32,322 bases of DNA from Spirochaetia bacterium (GTDB taxonomy: Bacteria > Spirochaetota > Spirochaetia > Sphaerochaetales > Sphaerochaetaceae). The first letter of the stretch is position 1, and each line of letters begins with the position of its first letter. Location: NCBI GenBank assembly GCA_900769955.1, contig CAAGIP010000225.1, positions 1 through 32,322 of the forward strand, given 5' to 3'. Below the pieces are notes generated by a model that had not been told where the DNA came from, made no database searches, and worked only from the letters and a program-made list of their open reading frames with translations. Of the stretch, positions 15,832 to 23,502 are shown in pieces. The position numbers were made by a program, and so were the translations under genes.

Positions 15832-16612
15832 GAGGATGATCGGTTCCAGCCTTATTGAAAAACTGCACCGCTCACATGTTACGGTTGCAGGAGCAGGTGC
15901 GGTCGGAGGCTTTGCCTTCGAGTCTCTCGTACGCTCAGGGGTCGGCTCGATAAGAATAATAGACTTTGATACCTTTACCCTTTCAAACCTCAACAGACAG
16001 ATCCTGGCAACGCACGGAAGTGTTGGCAGGAAGAAGGTTGAAGTTGCTGCCGAGCGGGCCGCCCTCATCTACCCTGAATGCAGGGTGGATGCTGTCGATG
16101 CTTTTCTCTCGGAAGAAAATTATGGTGAGCTCACAAAGGATACGGATCTCGTCCTGGACTGCATCGATTCGCTTAATCCCAAAATAGGACTTCTCGAATA
16201 CTGCGTTAAAAACGGAATTCCCGTGATATCATCGATGGGAGCAGCGCTCAGAAGAGATCCGTCACTTATAAGAACTGCCCTTTTAAAAGATACATGGGCA
16301 TGTCCTTTGGCACGTCAGGTCAGGGCGGGACTCAGAAAGCGCGGAGTCGAATGCTCGATCCCCGTTGTCTTCTCACCTGAAAAAGTAAACTTCACCTTCA
16401 CTCCCCTTTCCGATGAGGAAAGCGGGGAGATGGGCTCTGACAGAGGAAGGCGCCGTGTTGTGCTCGGCTCCCTTCCCACTGTAACGGCCATATTCGGCGA
16501 GACCATGGCTCACCTTGCACTGAAGCACCTTACGGATGCTGAGCTTTTCAGCGGGGAGGAAGCCTTCAATCCTCAGTCAGTCAAATCCACTTCCCCGAAG
16601 AAACGGATCTGA
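15803..16612 (+). CDS. tcdA: tRNA threonylcarbamoyladenosine dehydratase (TcdA-like, ThiF/E1 family)
   Basis: ATP-dependent enzyme that cyclises t6A37 in ANN-decoding tRNAs to ct6A. 269 aa. The Rossmann nucleotide loop AGAGAVGGFAFE is near residue 29, followed by DFDTFTLSNLNRQ, the ATP-contacting GRKKVE and LVLDCIDSLNPKIGL. The region VVFSPEKV and the lack of a zinc CxxC pair fit TcdA better than MoeB/ThiF. GGAGG precedes the ATG, which lies inside the end of the TatD-like gene. The last 40 bases overlap the CBM9-like gene on the opposite strand, the longest such overlap here. Confidence 0.9.
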   Translation: MSEEQFLRLERMIGSSLIEKLHRSHVTVAGAGAVGGFAFESLVRSGVGSIRIIDFDTFTLSNLNRQILATHGSVGRKKVEVAAERAALIYPECRVDAVDAFLSEENYGELTKDTDLVLDCIDSLNPKIGLLEYCVKNGIPVISSMGAALRRDPSLIRTALLKDTWACPLARQVRAGLRKRGVECSIPVVFSPEKVNFTFTPLSDEESGEMGSDRGRRRVVLGSLPTVTAIFGETMAHLALKHLTDAELFSGEEAFNPQSVKSTSPKKRI

Positions 16613-17148
16613 TGGAAATCAGGAGAGGGAAGATCAATCGGAAAGAGTGAGATGAAGTGGGGTTCCTTCAGCATGTCTCCGCACTTATATGCGTTCATGT
16701 AAAGAACGCTCACGTCAAGTCCGAACTTTTTCATCGGGATTTCCCCCGCAAGCGTATAGCGGCTCACTTTATTCGTGTTCTCAGCAATCGTAACCTTACG
16801 TCTGACTGACTTTATCAGTTCATCACTGACAGGAGTCCTGTCAGTACGGCTGGTGCCGTATCCGATCCGCAGAGCCCCGGATGCTGAAAATTCAAAGTTA
16901 AAGTAGTGCTCCCGGTCAGGAGAGATGAAGAGCTCCATACAGCTGTCTTCCCATACCCTTCCCTGGTCATCCCATACCATACGCCGAAGTTCCTTTTCGC
17001 GTACGGAAAACTCAAAGCAAAGATTTCCATCACTCTTAAAAAGAGTGAGCTGAACATCCGTATCCTCCTTCCGGCTGCCCCAGAGGTAGTTGTCAAGTGT
17101 GAAGACTGTTTTATCCTTTCCTATTCTCATGAAATCATAATACTCCAT
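16573..17148 (-). CDS. Carbohydrate-binding family 9-like (DOMON/CBM9-type) protein
   Basis: 191 aa beta-rich protein. The pattern LWGSRKEDTDVQLTLFKSDGNLCFEFSVREKELR, then GRVWEDSCMELFISPD with YFNFEFSASGALRIGYG, fits CBM9-like domains, in which a surface strand pair frames the ligand groove. No signal peptide is seen, so it may act in the cytoplasm; its ligand is unknown. Start is uncertain: TTG 17154, ATG 17148 and ATG 17124 are in frame and none has a well-placed ribosome site. A terminator directly upstream isolates it from the small ribosomal gene, so it needs its own promoter, which I do not see clearly. Confidence 0.75.
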   Translation of the reverse strand: MEYYDFMRIGKDKTVFTLDNYLWGSRKEDTDVQLTLFKSDGNLCFEFSVREKELRRMVWDDQGRVWEDSCMELFISPDREHYFNFEFSASGALRIGYGTSRTDRTPVSDELIKSVRRKVTIAENTNKVSRYTLAGEIPMKKFGLDVSVLYMNAYKCGDMLKEPHFISLFPIDLPSPDFHQIRFFGEVDLTD

Positions 17149-17162
17149 AGACAAAATAAAAT

Positions 17163-17185
17163 ACAGGAGACCGATGATCTCCTGT
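17163..17185 (-). terminator. Rho-independent terminator after the 29-aa ribosomal gene
   Basis: On the minus strand ACAGGAGA and TCTCCTGT form a perfect 8-bp stem with a 7-nt loop, followed by ATTTTATTTTG. It lies 28 bases past the stop of the small gene. Confidence 0.9.
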
Positions 17186-17213
17186 AAACCTAAGCATGAA
17201 CGCCCTAAGAAGA

Positions 17214-17303
17214 TTACTTCTTCTTGTGTCTGTTCTGTCTGAGTCTCTTCTTTCTCTTGTGAGTAGCGATCTTATGCTTTTTTCTTTTCTTACCGCAAGG
17301 CAC
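17214..17303 (-). CDS. AURKAIP1/COX24-domain small ribosomal protein (mS38/bS22-like), 29 aa
   Basis: A complete 29-codon gene starting with GTG: the product opens MPCGKKRKKHKIATHKRKKR and ends RQNRHKKK, so more than half its residues are Lys, Arg or His. This is the pattern of the bacterial AURKAIP1/COX24 proteins, related to mitochondrial mS38 and mycobacterial bS22, which sit in rRNA at the small-subunit decoding-side surface (family knowledge). AAGGAG lies seven bases before the GTG. A strong promoter stands upstream and a perfect terminator follows, so this is a stand-alone transcription unit. It is below usual ORF length cut-offs and easily missed. Confidence 0.9.
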   Translation of the reverse strand: MPCGKKRKKHKIATHKRKKRLRQNRHKKK

Positions 17304-17349
17304 AGTTCTGCTCCTTATTCCAATTGGATTTTTTTGTAATTACCGGACT

Positions 17350-17379
17350 ATTATGCCTTCTTTGAAGAAGCTAAGTCAA
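17350..17379 (-). promoter_or_regulatory. Promoter of the 29-aa ribosomal gene
   Basis: On the minus strand TTGACT (17379-17374) is followed after 18 bp by CATAAT (17355-17350), each one mismatch from consensus. The spacer holds the palindrome CTTCTT-TG-AAGAAG (17357-17370), which could be an operator or chance. Confidence 0.75.
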
Positions 17380-17400
17380 GTAAAGTGGAAAAAAATCTTT

Positions 17401-18675
17401 CTACGGCACTAATCTTTTTCCCTTCACGTATTTAGCCGTGACACTCTCCCTTCCCTTCAGGTAGGCATACTGCTCAAGACGTTCTGAAAGGGATAGAGTG
17501 TTTTTCAGAGTGGTGCGTACAGAGGTGTCATCAAGGATGACTGCATCTGCCTCGAAGCCGCTTTCAAAGGCACCCACTCGTCCGAAGAACTCACCACCGC
17601 CCCTCGTTGCAAGTCTGAACGCCTCACCAAAGCCAAGCATCCTGTCCTCAGGATGACTTATCCTGTGTGAGAGTTTACTGACCTTTACGGCATTTGTAAT
17701 TGCGGCAAAGAGTGAGATGTCCTCTCCTCCTGCGATGTCACTTCCCAGTCCCACCTTCACACCTGCATCAAGAAGTGCACTTATCCTGGCAATTCCGCTG
17801 TAGAGATTGGAGTTTGAATCGGGGCAGTGTGCAACATAGACATTCGGGTTCTTCAGGAGATCAAGTTCCCTTTCATAACTGTACACACAGTGAGCCATTA
17901 CTGTCTTTTCCTCTCCCAGCATGCCGAAGATTCGATATGCATCGGCATAGCTCGTGCTTTCAGGTACAAGCTCCTGAACCCATGAAATCTCACTTGGGTT
18001 CTCAGAAAGATGGGACTGCACCGGAATATGTCGGGAACAGGATATTTTCCCCAGCTCTCTCATCAGGGCATCACTGCATGTGGGAATGAACCTCGGAGTC
18101 ATTATTGGCTTTATATTCTCAAATTCAGCTGCTTTTTCAATAAACTCAAGATTGCTCTTAATACTCTCCTCAGTTGTTTCCCTCAGAATGTCGGGACTGT
18201 TCCTGTCCATCGAAACCTTACCCACATACCCTGAAAGTCCGGCCTGCTCAAGCTTTTTCATCAGGATGAGGGAGGCATCTTTATGAAGAGTTGCGAATGC
18301 ACATACCCTTGTCGTGGGGCTTTTGAGAAGATCATCAGCAAAGATTGAATATGCTTCATCCGCATACGATTGGTCAGCATAGCGCGCTTCCTCCGGAAAT
18401 GTATGCTGATTAAGCCAGTCAAGCAGCTCCATATCCATCCAGAGTCCCCTGTACTGATACTGGGGAGCATGGACATGAAGGTCGCAAAGTCCCGGGATTA
18501 TCAGCCTGCCTGACCAGTCATCAAGCCTGAAATGTCTGAATCCTTCAGGAAGGTCCTTATAAACACCTTCCACTTTTCCGTCTTCGAATACGAGATATGA
18601 AGCCCTGTGTTCATTGAATGTGTTATTCTCAGATACCCAGATCACATCACCGAACAGTACTCTGTCATCCATCAT
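17401..18675 (-). CDS. guaD: Guanine deaminase
   Basis: Zinc amidohydrolase converting guanine to xanthine and ammonia. 424 aa, typical. Metal-binding HVH at residues 67-69 lies in PGLCDLHVHAPQYQYRG, followed by TPRFIPTCS, QSHLSEN with His222, AHCVY with His262, AHCPDSNSNLYSG and GLGSDIAGG with Asp313. QSHLSEN and the Ser-Asn-rich AHCP loop separate guanine deaminase from other amidohydrolases. GGAGG precedes tandem ATGs at 18675 and 18672. Directly upstream is a guanine-class riboswitch, so expression should respond to its own substrate, which independently supports the call. It is a single-gene unit, divergent from murD. Confidence 0.95.
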   Translation of the reverse strand: MMDDRVLFGDVIWVSENNTFNEHRASYLVFEDGKVEGVYKDLPEGFRHFRLDDWSGRLIIPGLCDLHVHAPQYQYRGLWMDMELLDWLNQHTFPEEARYADQSYADEAYSIFADDLLKSPTTRVCAFATLHKDASLILMKKLEQAGLSGYVGKVSMDRNSPDILRETTEESIKSNLEFIEKAAEFENIKPIMTPRFIPTCSDALMRELGKISCSRHIPVQSHLSENPSEISWVQELVPESTSYADAYRIFGMLGEEKTVMAHCVYSYERELDLLKNPNVYVAHCPDSNSNLYSGIARISALLDAGVKVGLGSDIAGGEDISLFAAITNAVKVSKLSHRISHPEDRMLGFGEAFRLATRGGGEFFGRVGAFESGFEADAVILDDTSVRTTLKNTLSLSERLEQYAYLKGRESVTAKYVKGKRLVP

Positions 18676-18698
18676 CGCACCTCCATTACATAAGATGA

Positions 18699-18764
18699 GA
18701 TAATAGTCGGAAGTTTTCGGCTCTCCGGTAGAAACTCTTACCCATATCGTAAGTATATATTATC
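18699..18764 (-). ncRNA. Purine riboswitch aptamer, guanine class
   Basis: Read on the minus strand, the three-way junction fold is complete. P1 is GATAATA (18764-18758) with TATTATC (18705-18699). P2 is CTTAC/GTAAG closing loop GATATGG. J2/3 is AGTTTCTACC. P3 is CGGAG with TTCCG (one wobble) and its loop contains CCGAAAA. J3/1 is GACTAT. L2 GG and L3 CC can form the known loop-loop pairs. The specificity base (C74 in xpt numbering) is C, which selects guanine/hypoxanthine; adenine aptamers have U. P2 appears one pair shorter than in xpt. It lies about 25 nt before the guaD start codons; the expression platform is not obvious, and no terminator hairpin is seen. Confidence 0.93.
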
Positions 18765-18773
18765 CGTTACCTC

Positions 18774-18779
18774 ATTATA
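18774..18779 (-). promoter_or_regulatory. -10 element of the guaD riboswitch promoter
   Basis: A perfect TATAAT on the minus strand places the transcript start near 18767, a few bases before the riboswitch P1 stem. The best -35 match is weak (TTCACT, 16 bp upstream). Confidence 0.65.
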
Positions 18780-18883
18780 CCATGAAGCGTTTGTAAGTGA
18801 AGATGGCAAAATTAATGTTTTTGACCATCCGGGGTGGAAAATCAGGGGGAAAAAACTTATTCTATATGAGAGAGAGGGAAAAA

Positions 18884-20221
18884 ATGAAGATTCTTATACT
18901 GGGTCTCGGAGTTAACGGAGGTGGAACATCGGCTGCCCGATATTTTGCAGGCAAGGCAGAGGTCAGGATATCGGACATCGGTCCGCGTTCATCCTTCGGC
19001 AGTGTGCCCGAGGAGCTTGAGGCACTTGGCATAAAGTGCTACTTCCAGGATACCGATCCCAAGGAAAACATAAAGTGGGCCGATGTGGTCATCAAGAATC
19101 CTGCGGTACCGAGCAAGCTTCCACAGCTTTCCCTTGCCAAAAACATAAGAAATGACTTCTACTACCTTTTCTCATCGCCACTGACCAAGGGGATTTCATT
19201 TATCCTCGTCACAGGAACAAAGGGTAAGTCAACGACCGTCGCCGCGATCACGCATGCCCTTAACGGACTTGGCAGTGAGGCGCTGTACTGCGGTAACATC
19301 GGTGTTTCCGCATTTCTCATCCTTGAGGAGCTCGAAAGAAGAAAGCACACCGGAAAGTCAATGCCTTCATACATTGTCGCAGAGCTTTCCAGCTGGCAGA
19401 TTCATGACACATATGTGGCCCTGAATGGCCATATGCCCTCATCAAAGCTTACGATTCTCACCAGTCTCTATCGCGACCATCAGAACAGATACTCATCCCT
19501 TGCCGATTATTACGATGACAAGCTTCTGCTTCTCAACAGCAATGCGGAAAAGATACTTGTAAACATAAAGAATAAGCGCTATGTGCTGATGCACACCCAT
19601 AAGCTTTCTTCGAGGATCAGTGCTTTCCCATCCATTTCCAATCCCTATTCCTTCAGCAGGATGGAACTTGCCTGTGCATACAGGGCACTCAGGCTGCTGT
19701 CCTATTCAAAAAATGACATTATCAGGGTCCTGTCCACATATAAGGGCATGCCGCACAGGATCGAGCAGGTGGCTGTCCATGATGACATAATGTTCATCAA
19801 TGACAGCAGTGCGACTATCAGTGAGGCTGTATCATTTTCCGTAAAGACACTCTATCCTCTTTCATACCATCTCATCTGCGGGGGAACAGACAAGGACATA
19901 AATGCCGAAGGGATGCTCAGCGCACTTCAGAATGCAACCAGCATCACACTGCTGGACGGCTCATTCACGAAAAACAAACTGATTCCCCTTCTCGAAAGCC
20001 ATAATCTTAAGTACTCAGGTCCTTACAGGGAACTTAAGGCGGCATTCACTGTCGCCGTTTCCAATGCTGAGGAAAAAAAGAACACAAACGGCAAAATGCA
20101 GGTTGTGATCCTCTCTCCCGGAGCCGCGTCCTTCGAGCTTTTCAGAAATGAATTTGACAGGGGAGAACACTTCAAGCAGCTTGTGCTTGAATATGTCAGC
20201 CCCTACAGAGCCAAAGCCTGA
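18884..20221 (+). CDS. murD: UDP-N-acetylmuramoyl-L-alanine--D-glutamate ligase
   Basis: Adds D-Glu to UDP-MurNAc-L-Ala in the cytoplasmic stage of peptidoglycan synthesis. 445 aa. N-terminal Rossmann segment KILILGLGVNGGGTSAARYF, central ATPase loop GTKGKSTT (about residues 111-118), ELSSWQIHD, RDHQNRYSSLADYYDDK, then HRIEQV, NDSSATISEA and CGGTDKD in the C-terminal domain fit MurD rather than MurC/E/F. The frame is open 29 codons further up, but GAGGG just before the ATG at 18884 and MKILILG fix the start. The last 26 bases overlap the FemAB-like gene on the other strand, another cell-wall gene. Confidence 0.94.
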   Translation: MKILILGLGVNGGGTSAARYFAGKAEVRISDIGPRSSFGSVPEELEALGIKCYFQDTDPKENIKWADVVIKNPAVPSKLPQLSLAKNIRNDFYYLFSSPLTKGISFILVTGTKGKSTTVAAITHALNGLGSEALYCGNIGVSAFLILEELERRKHTGKSMPSYIVAELSSWQIHDTYVALNGHMPSSKLTILTSLYRDHQNRYSSLADYYDDKLLLLNSNAEKILVNIKNKRYVLMHTHKLSSRISAFPSISNPYSFSRMELACAYRALRLLSYSKNDIIRVLSTYKGMPHRIEQVAVHDDIMFINDSSATISEAVSFSVKTLYPLSYHLICGGTDKDINAEGMLSALQNATSITLLDGSFTKNKLIPLLESHNLKYSGPYRELKAAFTVAVSNAEEKKNTNGKMQVVILSPGAASFELFRNEFDRGEHFKQLVLEYVSPYRAKA

Positions 20222-21143
20222 TGCTCTCGGCAAACAGATAAGGAAAAGCGATAAGTCTTTTTGATATATAATCAGTTGAGGGGGCACGTCTTACCGTCTC
20301 ACCTCCGAATGATGTCTTGAAGAGCGTGAGCTTTTCAAGGTGCCCTTCCCCTATTCCGAAGAGATCATATTTTTTCACACCCGCTTCCTTTGCCGCCCTT
20401 ATCGCATGATCCTGAAGTGTATATCCCGAAGACACACCTGTTTTATGAAAGAGCGTTGCACCGAAGAGGTACACTTCTTCGGAAGATGATCTGAGGTTCA
20501 CGATACCTCCGACCACCTTATCATCCTTAAGCGCGATGTACAGTATCGGCTTAACTTTATCATCCTTAACTGAAAGAAGGTTTCTGATATAACCTTTACC
20601 TCTTGAGGTAAATCCGTCGCGCATCGATGTTGCCTTATACGACTCATACCACGCGTCGTAAAGCGTTTCATTACCATCCCACTCTGTTACGATGACCCCC
20701 TCTTCCTTCTTAAGGTTGCGCCTTGCCCTGGTCCTGTAAGAGAGAGGCTTTTCAAGGTCAATGACGACTGACTGTGCGGGCTGTATGCTGAAACGGGATA
20801 GTCTTATTCTGCCTTTCTCAGGGAAAGGATTACTGCCATAAGTGAAATCGGCACGGAAGAGAAAGACTCGCTCCGGGAGCATCGAGACAATCTTTGAAGC
20901 AACAGCTTCAAATTCATCGGATGTATTGACAACAGGTGCAAACGGAGTGTAGGCAAGGTAAAAAAAAGGGATGATCCTCCTCACAAGGACAAGGATATCC
21001 CCTTCACTGCTCCCGGCGTGGTAGGAAAACGCATGTGCACTCCAGGAGCCCTTCTTGACTTCAGCCCAGAAAGCGGACTGAAAAACGCTCTCCGAATAAA
21101 TATCGGAAAGCGCTATTTTTCTGACGTCAGCCGACAGGCCCAT
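20196..21143 (-). CDS. FemAB/FemX-like peptidyltransferase (peptidoglycan bridge or GNAT-fold acyltransferase)
   Basis: 315 aa. Two GNAT-like halves: SVFQSAFWAEVKKGSW near residue 16, the basic YRTRARRNLKKEEGV near residue 140 that usually ends the first half, then YIALKDDKVVGGIVNL and SGYTLQDHAIRAAKEAGVKKYDLFGIGEG near residue 275. In Gram-positives this family adds amino acids from aminoacyl-tRNA to lipid II; in spirochaetes its role is less defined. The ATG at 21143 lies 17 bases inside metG. An open frame upstream to 21395 is only the metG shadow. Co-transcription with metG and 3' overlap with murD support a link to tRNA charging and cell wall. Confidence 0.82.
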   Translation of the reverse strand: MGLSADVRKIALSDIYSESVFQSAFWAEVKKGSWSAHAFSYHAGSSEGDILVLVRRIIPFFYLAYTPFAPVVNTSDEFEAVASKIVSMLPERVFLFRADFTYGSNPFPEKGRIRLSRFSIQPAQSVVIDLEKPLSYRTRARRNLKKEEGVIVTEWDGNETLYDAWYESYKATSMRDGFTSRGKGYIRNLLSVKDDKVKPILYIALKDDKVVGGIVNLRSSSEEVYLFGATLFHKTGVSSGYTLQDHAIRAAKEAGVKKYDLFGIGEGHLEKLTLFKTSFGGETVRRAPSTDYISKRLIAFPYLFAESIRLWLCRG

Positions 21144-23358
21144 TAATGTACTTCTTGGCAGTAAGGTGCTTTCCGCCAAAACCGAGAGCCTTTCCGTCAA
21201 CCTTGACTGTTCCGTTCTCAGTGTAGATCGGGAGAGCGAAGAAGTGATCGGGCTTGATGTATGTCGTGATCTTCTCGACATCACCTTCACCGTCGAACTC
21301 AAGAACCGTTCCCGGCTCAAACTCATCTGCAAAGAGAACTTCACATGTGGTGTGCTCAGGTGCATCGGGATCTGATGCGGCAAGGAGCATGCCATAGCTC
21401 TTGACGCCCCTGAAGTTTGCGGGCTTCAGGTTTGAAACAAGCACGATATTGTGTCCGAGCAGTTCTTCAGCCGTGTAGTAGGGAACGATTGAGGATACGA
21501 TGGTCCTTTCCTCTTCTTCACCGCAGTTCAGCTTAAGAATGTAAAGCATGTCACCGTTGGGGTGCTTTTCAACATTCACGATCTTACTGACCTTAAGTAT
21601 GACCTTATGAGCAAACTGATCGGCAATGCTCATTTCCTTTGTTTCTTCAACTGTCATTTTCTTTTCTTCCTTTACTTTCTTTTTATCTTCCTTAGGAGAT
21701 TCAGCCTTTCTTTCCTCCTGACTGCCGGAATAGCGGTTTCTGAGTTCCTCAACAAAACCATCCTCGAGCTTTGAGAAAAGCAGGGATACGCCCTGAACCT
21801 TATCAACACCTGCGAATGTGCCGACACACTTCCAGTCGCTTCCTTCTGCTGAAAGGAAGGAAAGGATCCGGTCTGAAGTAACGGGCATATATGGACTGAT
21901 CATGACCGCAAGGTCCCTGATCAGGAAGCAGAGCGTCCTGAGAAGGGATGCTGCCTTTTCGGGAGCTTCCTTTCTGGTCTTCCACGGCTCTCCCGCCTGG
22001 AATGCCTTATTGCCTATATCGGAAAGGGCGAAGATCTCATGCAGCGCATCGCGTTCCTCTGCCCTCTCGAGCAGGTTCGTGATCACCTCTTCCTTATCGC
22101 GGATGGCCTTTACAAGTTCCTCATCAAGCTCACCTTCGGGAAGCGCACCGTCATAGAAGCGGGAAACAAAGGTAAGTGTCCTGTTTACGAGGTTTGAAAG
22201 GTTTCCGATAAGCTCTCCGTTGACCTTTTCCTGGAAATCGGCCCATGAGAAGTTGACGTCACTTCTTTCAGGTCTGTTCCAGAACATGTAGAATCTCCAG
22301 ACATCGGCAGGGATTCCGGTCTCCTGTACATCGTTGCCGAACACACCGATTCCGAGGGACTTACTGAATTTACCTCCCTCGTAGTTGAGATACTCTGTTG
22401 AGGACATATGGTGAAGCATTGTCCACTTTTCTCCCGTTGCCAGAAGTGAGGACGGGAAAATAACCGTATGGAATGGAATATTGTCCTTTCCGATGAACTG
22501 GAAAAGCTCAGTATCCTCAGGTGACTGCCACCACTTCTTCCAGTCGTCCGTGTAGTTGGCCGTAATGGAAATGTATCCTATCGGTGCATCGAACCAGACA
22601 TAGAATACCTTGTTTTCATAGCCGGGCTTGGGCACGGGAATACCCCACTTCAGGTCACGTGTGATGCACCTTTCCCTGAGACCGTCACGGATCCAGGAAT
22701 TGGTCAGCTGGATCGCATTCTTCGCCCAGAAACCTTCGACACTGGCCTTTTCCATCCACTCCTTTAAAAGCGGAAGCGCCTTGGGAAGATCGATGTAGAG
22801 GTGCTTTGTCTTTCTGACTTCAGGAGTCGTGCCGCATACCGAGCAGTGCGGCTCGATAAGCTCTGTGGGCTCAAGCAGGGTCTGACATGCATCGCACTGG
22901 TCACCGCGTGCACCCTCGCTGCCGCAGTGAGGACACTTGCCCTCAACAAAGCGGTCTGCCAGGAAGCGGCCGCACTTAGGACAGTAAAGCTGCTCGATCT
23001 CACGCTCGGTGATGTAACCGTGGGCATCAACCTCACGGAAGATCGCCTGTACGATCTCGGTCTGCTTCTCGGTGCTTGTCCTTCCGAAGTAATCGAAGGA
23101 AACGTTGAACCATTTATAGATATCACGGTGTATCGCATGATAATGATCGCAGAGCTCCCTGGGGGTTACACCCTCCTTCAGTGCCCTGGTCTCACTTGCG
23201 GTTCCGTATTCATCGGTACCGCAGATATAGAGCGTCTCATATCCCCTGAGACGGCAGAAACGGGCAAAAACATCAGCGGAAAGGACCTGCGTGAGGTTTC
23301 CGAGATGGGGAATGTTGTTAACATAAGGGAGTGCGGAAGTAATGAGTCTTTTCTTCAT
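21127..23358 (-). CDS. metG: Methionyl-tRNA synthetase with fused C-terminal tRNA-binding domain
   Basis: Charges tRNA-Met. 743 aa. Class I signatures HLGN (18-21) and KFSKS (330-334) bracket the catalytic core. The connective insertion carries two zinc knuckles: CPKCG/CPHCG near 126-146 and CDACQ/CSVCG near 155-175, i.e. the MetG1 two-knuckle type. After the anticodon helix bundle comes a charged linker (PKEDKKKVKEEKK) and, from about residue 635, an OB-fold EMAPII/Trbp111 domain (VILKVSKIVNVEKHPNGDML) for dimerisation and tRNA binding. AAGGTGG precedes the ATG. The upstream leader holds two hairpins. Confidence 0.98.
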   Translation of the reverse strand: MKKRLITSALPYVNNIPHLGNLTQVLSADVFARFCRLRGYETLYICGTDEYGTASETRALKEGVTPRELCDHYHAIHRDIYKWFNVSFDYFGRTSTEKQTEIVQAIFREVDAHGYITEREIEQLYCPKCGRFLADRFVEGKCPHCGSEGARGDQCDACQTLLEPTELIEPHCSVCGTTPEVRKTKHLYIDLPKALPLLKEWMEKASVEGFWAKNAIQLTNSWIRDGLRERCITRDLKWGIPVPKPGYENKVFYVWFDAPIGYISITANYTDDWKKWWQSPEDTELFQFIGKDNIPFHTVIFPSSLLATGEKWTMLHHMSSTEYLNYEGGKFSKSLGIGVFGNDVQETGIPADVWRFYMFWNRPERSDVNFSWADFQEKVNGELIGNLSNLVNRTLTFVSRFYDGALPEGELDEELVKAIRDKEEVITNLLERAEERDALHEIFALSDIGNKAFQAGEPWKTRKEAPEKAASLLRTLCFLIRDLAVMISPYMPVTSDRILSFLSAEGSDWKCVGTFAGVDKVQGVSLLFSKLEDGFVEELRNRYSGSQEERKAESPKEDKKKVKEEKKMTVEETKEMSIADQFAHKVILKVSKIVNVEKHPNGDMLYILKLNCGEEEERTIVSSIVPYYTAEELLGHNIVLVSNLKPANFRGVKSYGMLLAASDPDAPEHTTCEVLFADEFEPGTVLEFDGEGDVEKITTYIKPDHFFALPIYTENGTVKVDGKALGFGGKHLTAKKYINGPVG

Positions 23359-23374
23359 AAATCCACCTTTTAGA

Positions 23375-23399
23375 AAAACTCTTATCAGAATAAGGTTTT
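23375..23399 (-). promoter_or_regulatory. AT-rich hairpin in the metG leader
   Basis: AAAAC-t-CTTAT (23375-23385) pairs with ATAAG-GTTTT (23390-23399) around a CAGA loop; one base is bulged. On the minus strand it is followed by more Ts and then, after about ten bases, the metG ribosome site, so it could act as a weak attenuator. Function unproven. Confidence 0.4.
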
Positions 23400-23411
23400 A
23401 CCCTCTTTTGT

Positions 23412-23449
23412 GCAAGGTAATAGCCAAACTTTTTGGCTTTTCACCTTGC
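23412..23449. repeat. Long imperfect inverted repeat between metG and hflK
   Basis: An inner perfect stem AGCCAAA-CTT-TTTGGCT (23422-23438) is enclosed by a second perfect 7-bp pair GCAAGGT/ACCTTGC (23412-23418, 23443-23449), giving a 38-nt extended hairpin. It lies between two divergent genes, so it is not a shared terminator; a leader structure for metG or hflK, or an operator, are the options. Confidence 0.55.
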
Positions 23450-23502
23450 CTATAAGCCCTCTTTGGAATACCTTTATCGTATATCTTTGAAAGGAGAGAA
23501 AA

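Noticed and set aside
21144..21395. 84-codon N-terminal extension of the FemAB-like frame
   Set aside because: It lies wholly inside metG in another frame, is Ser/Arg-rich and unlike the family; the ATG at 21143 gives the expected N-terminus.
22801..23373. 190-codon frame opposite metG
   Set aside because: A shadow of metG codon bias; the zinc-knuckle coding region creates its regular pattern.
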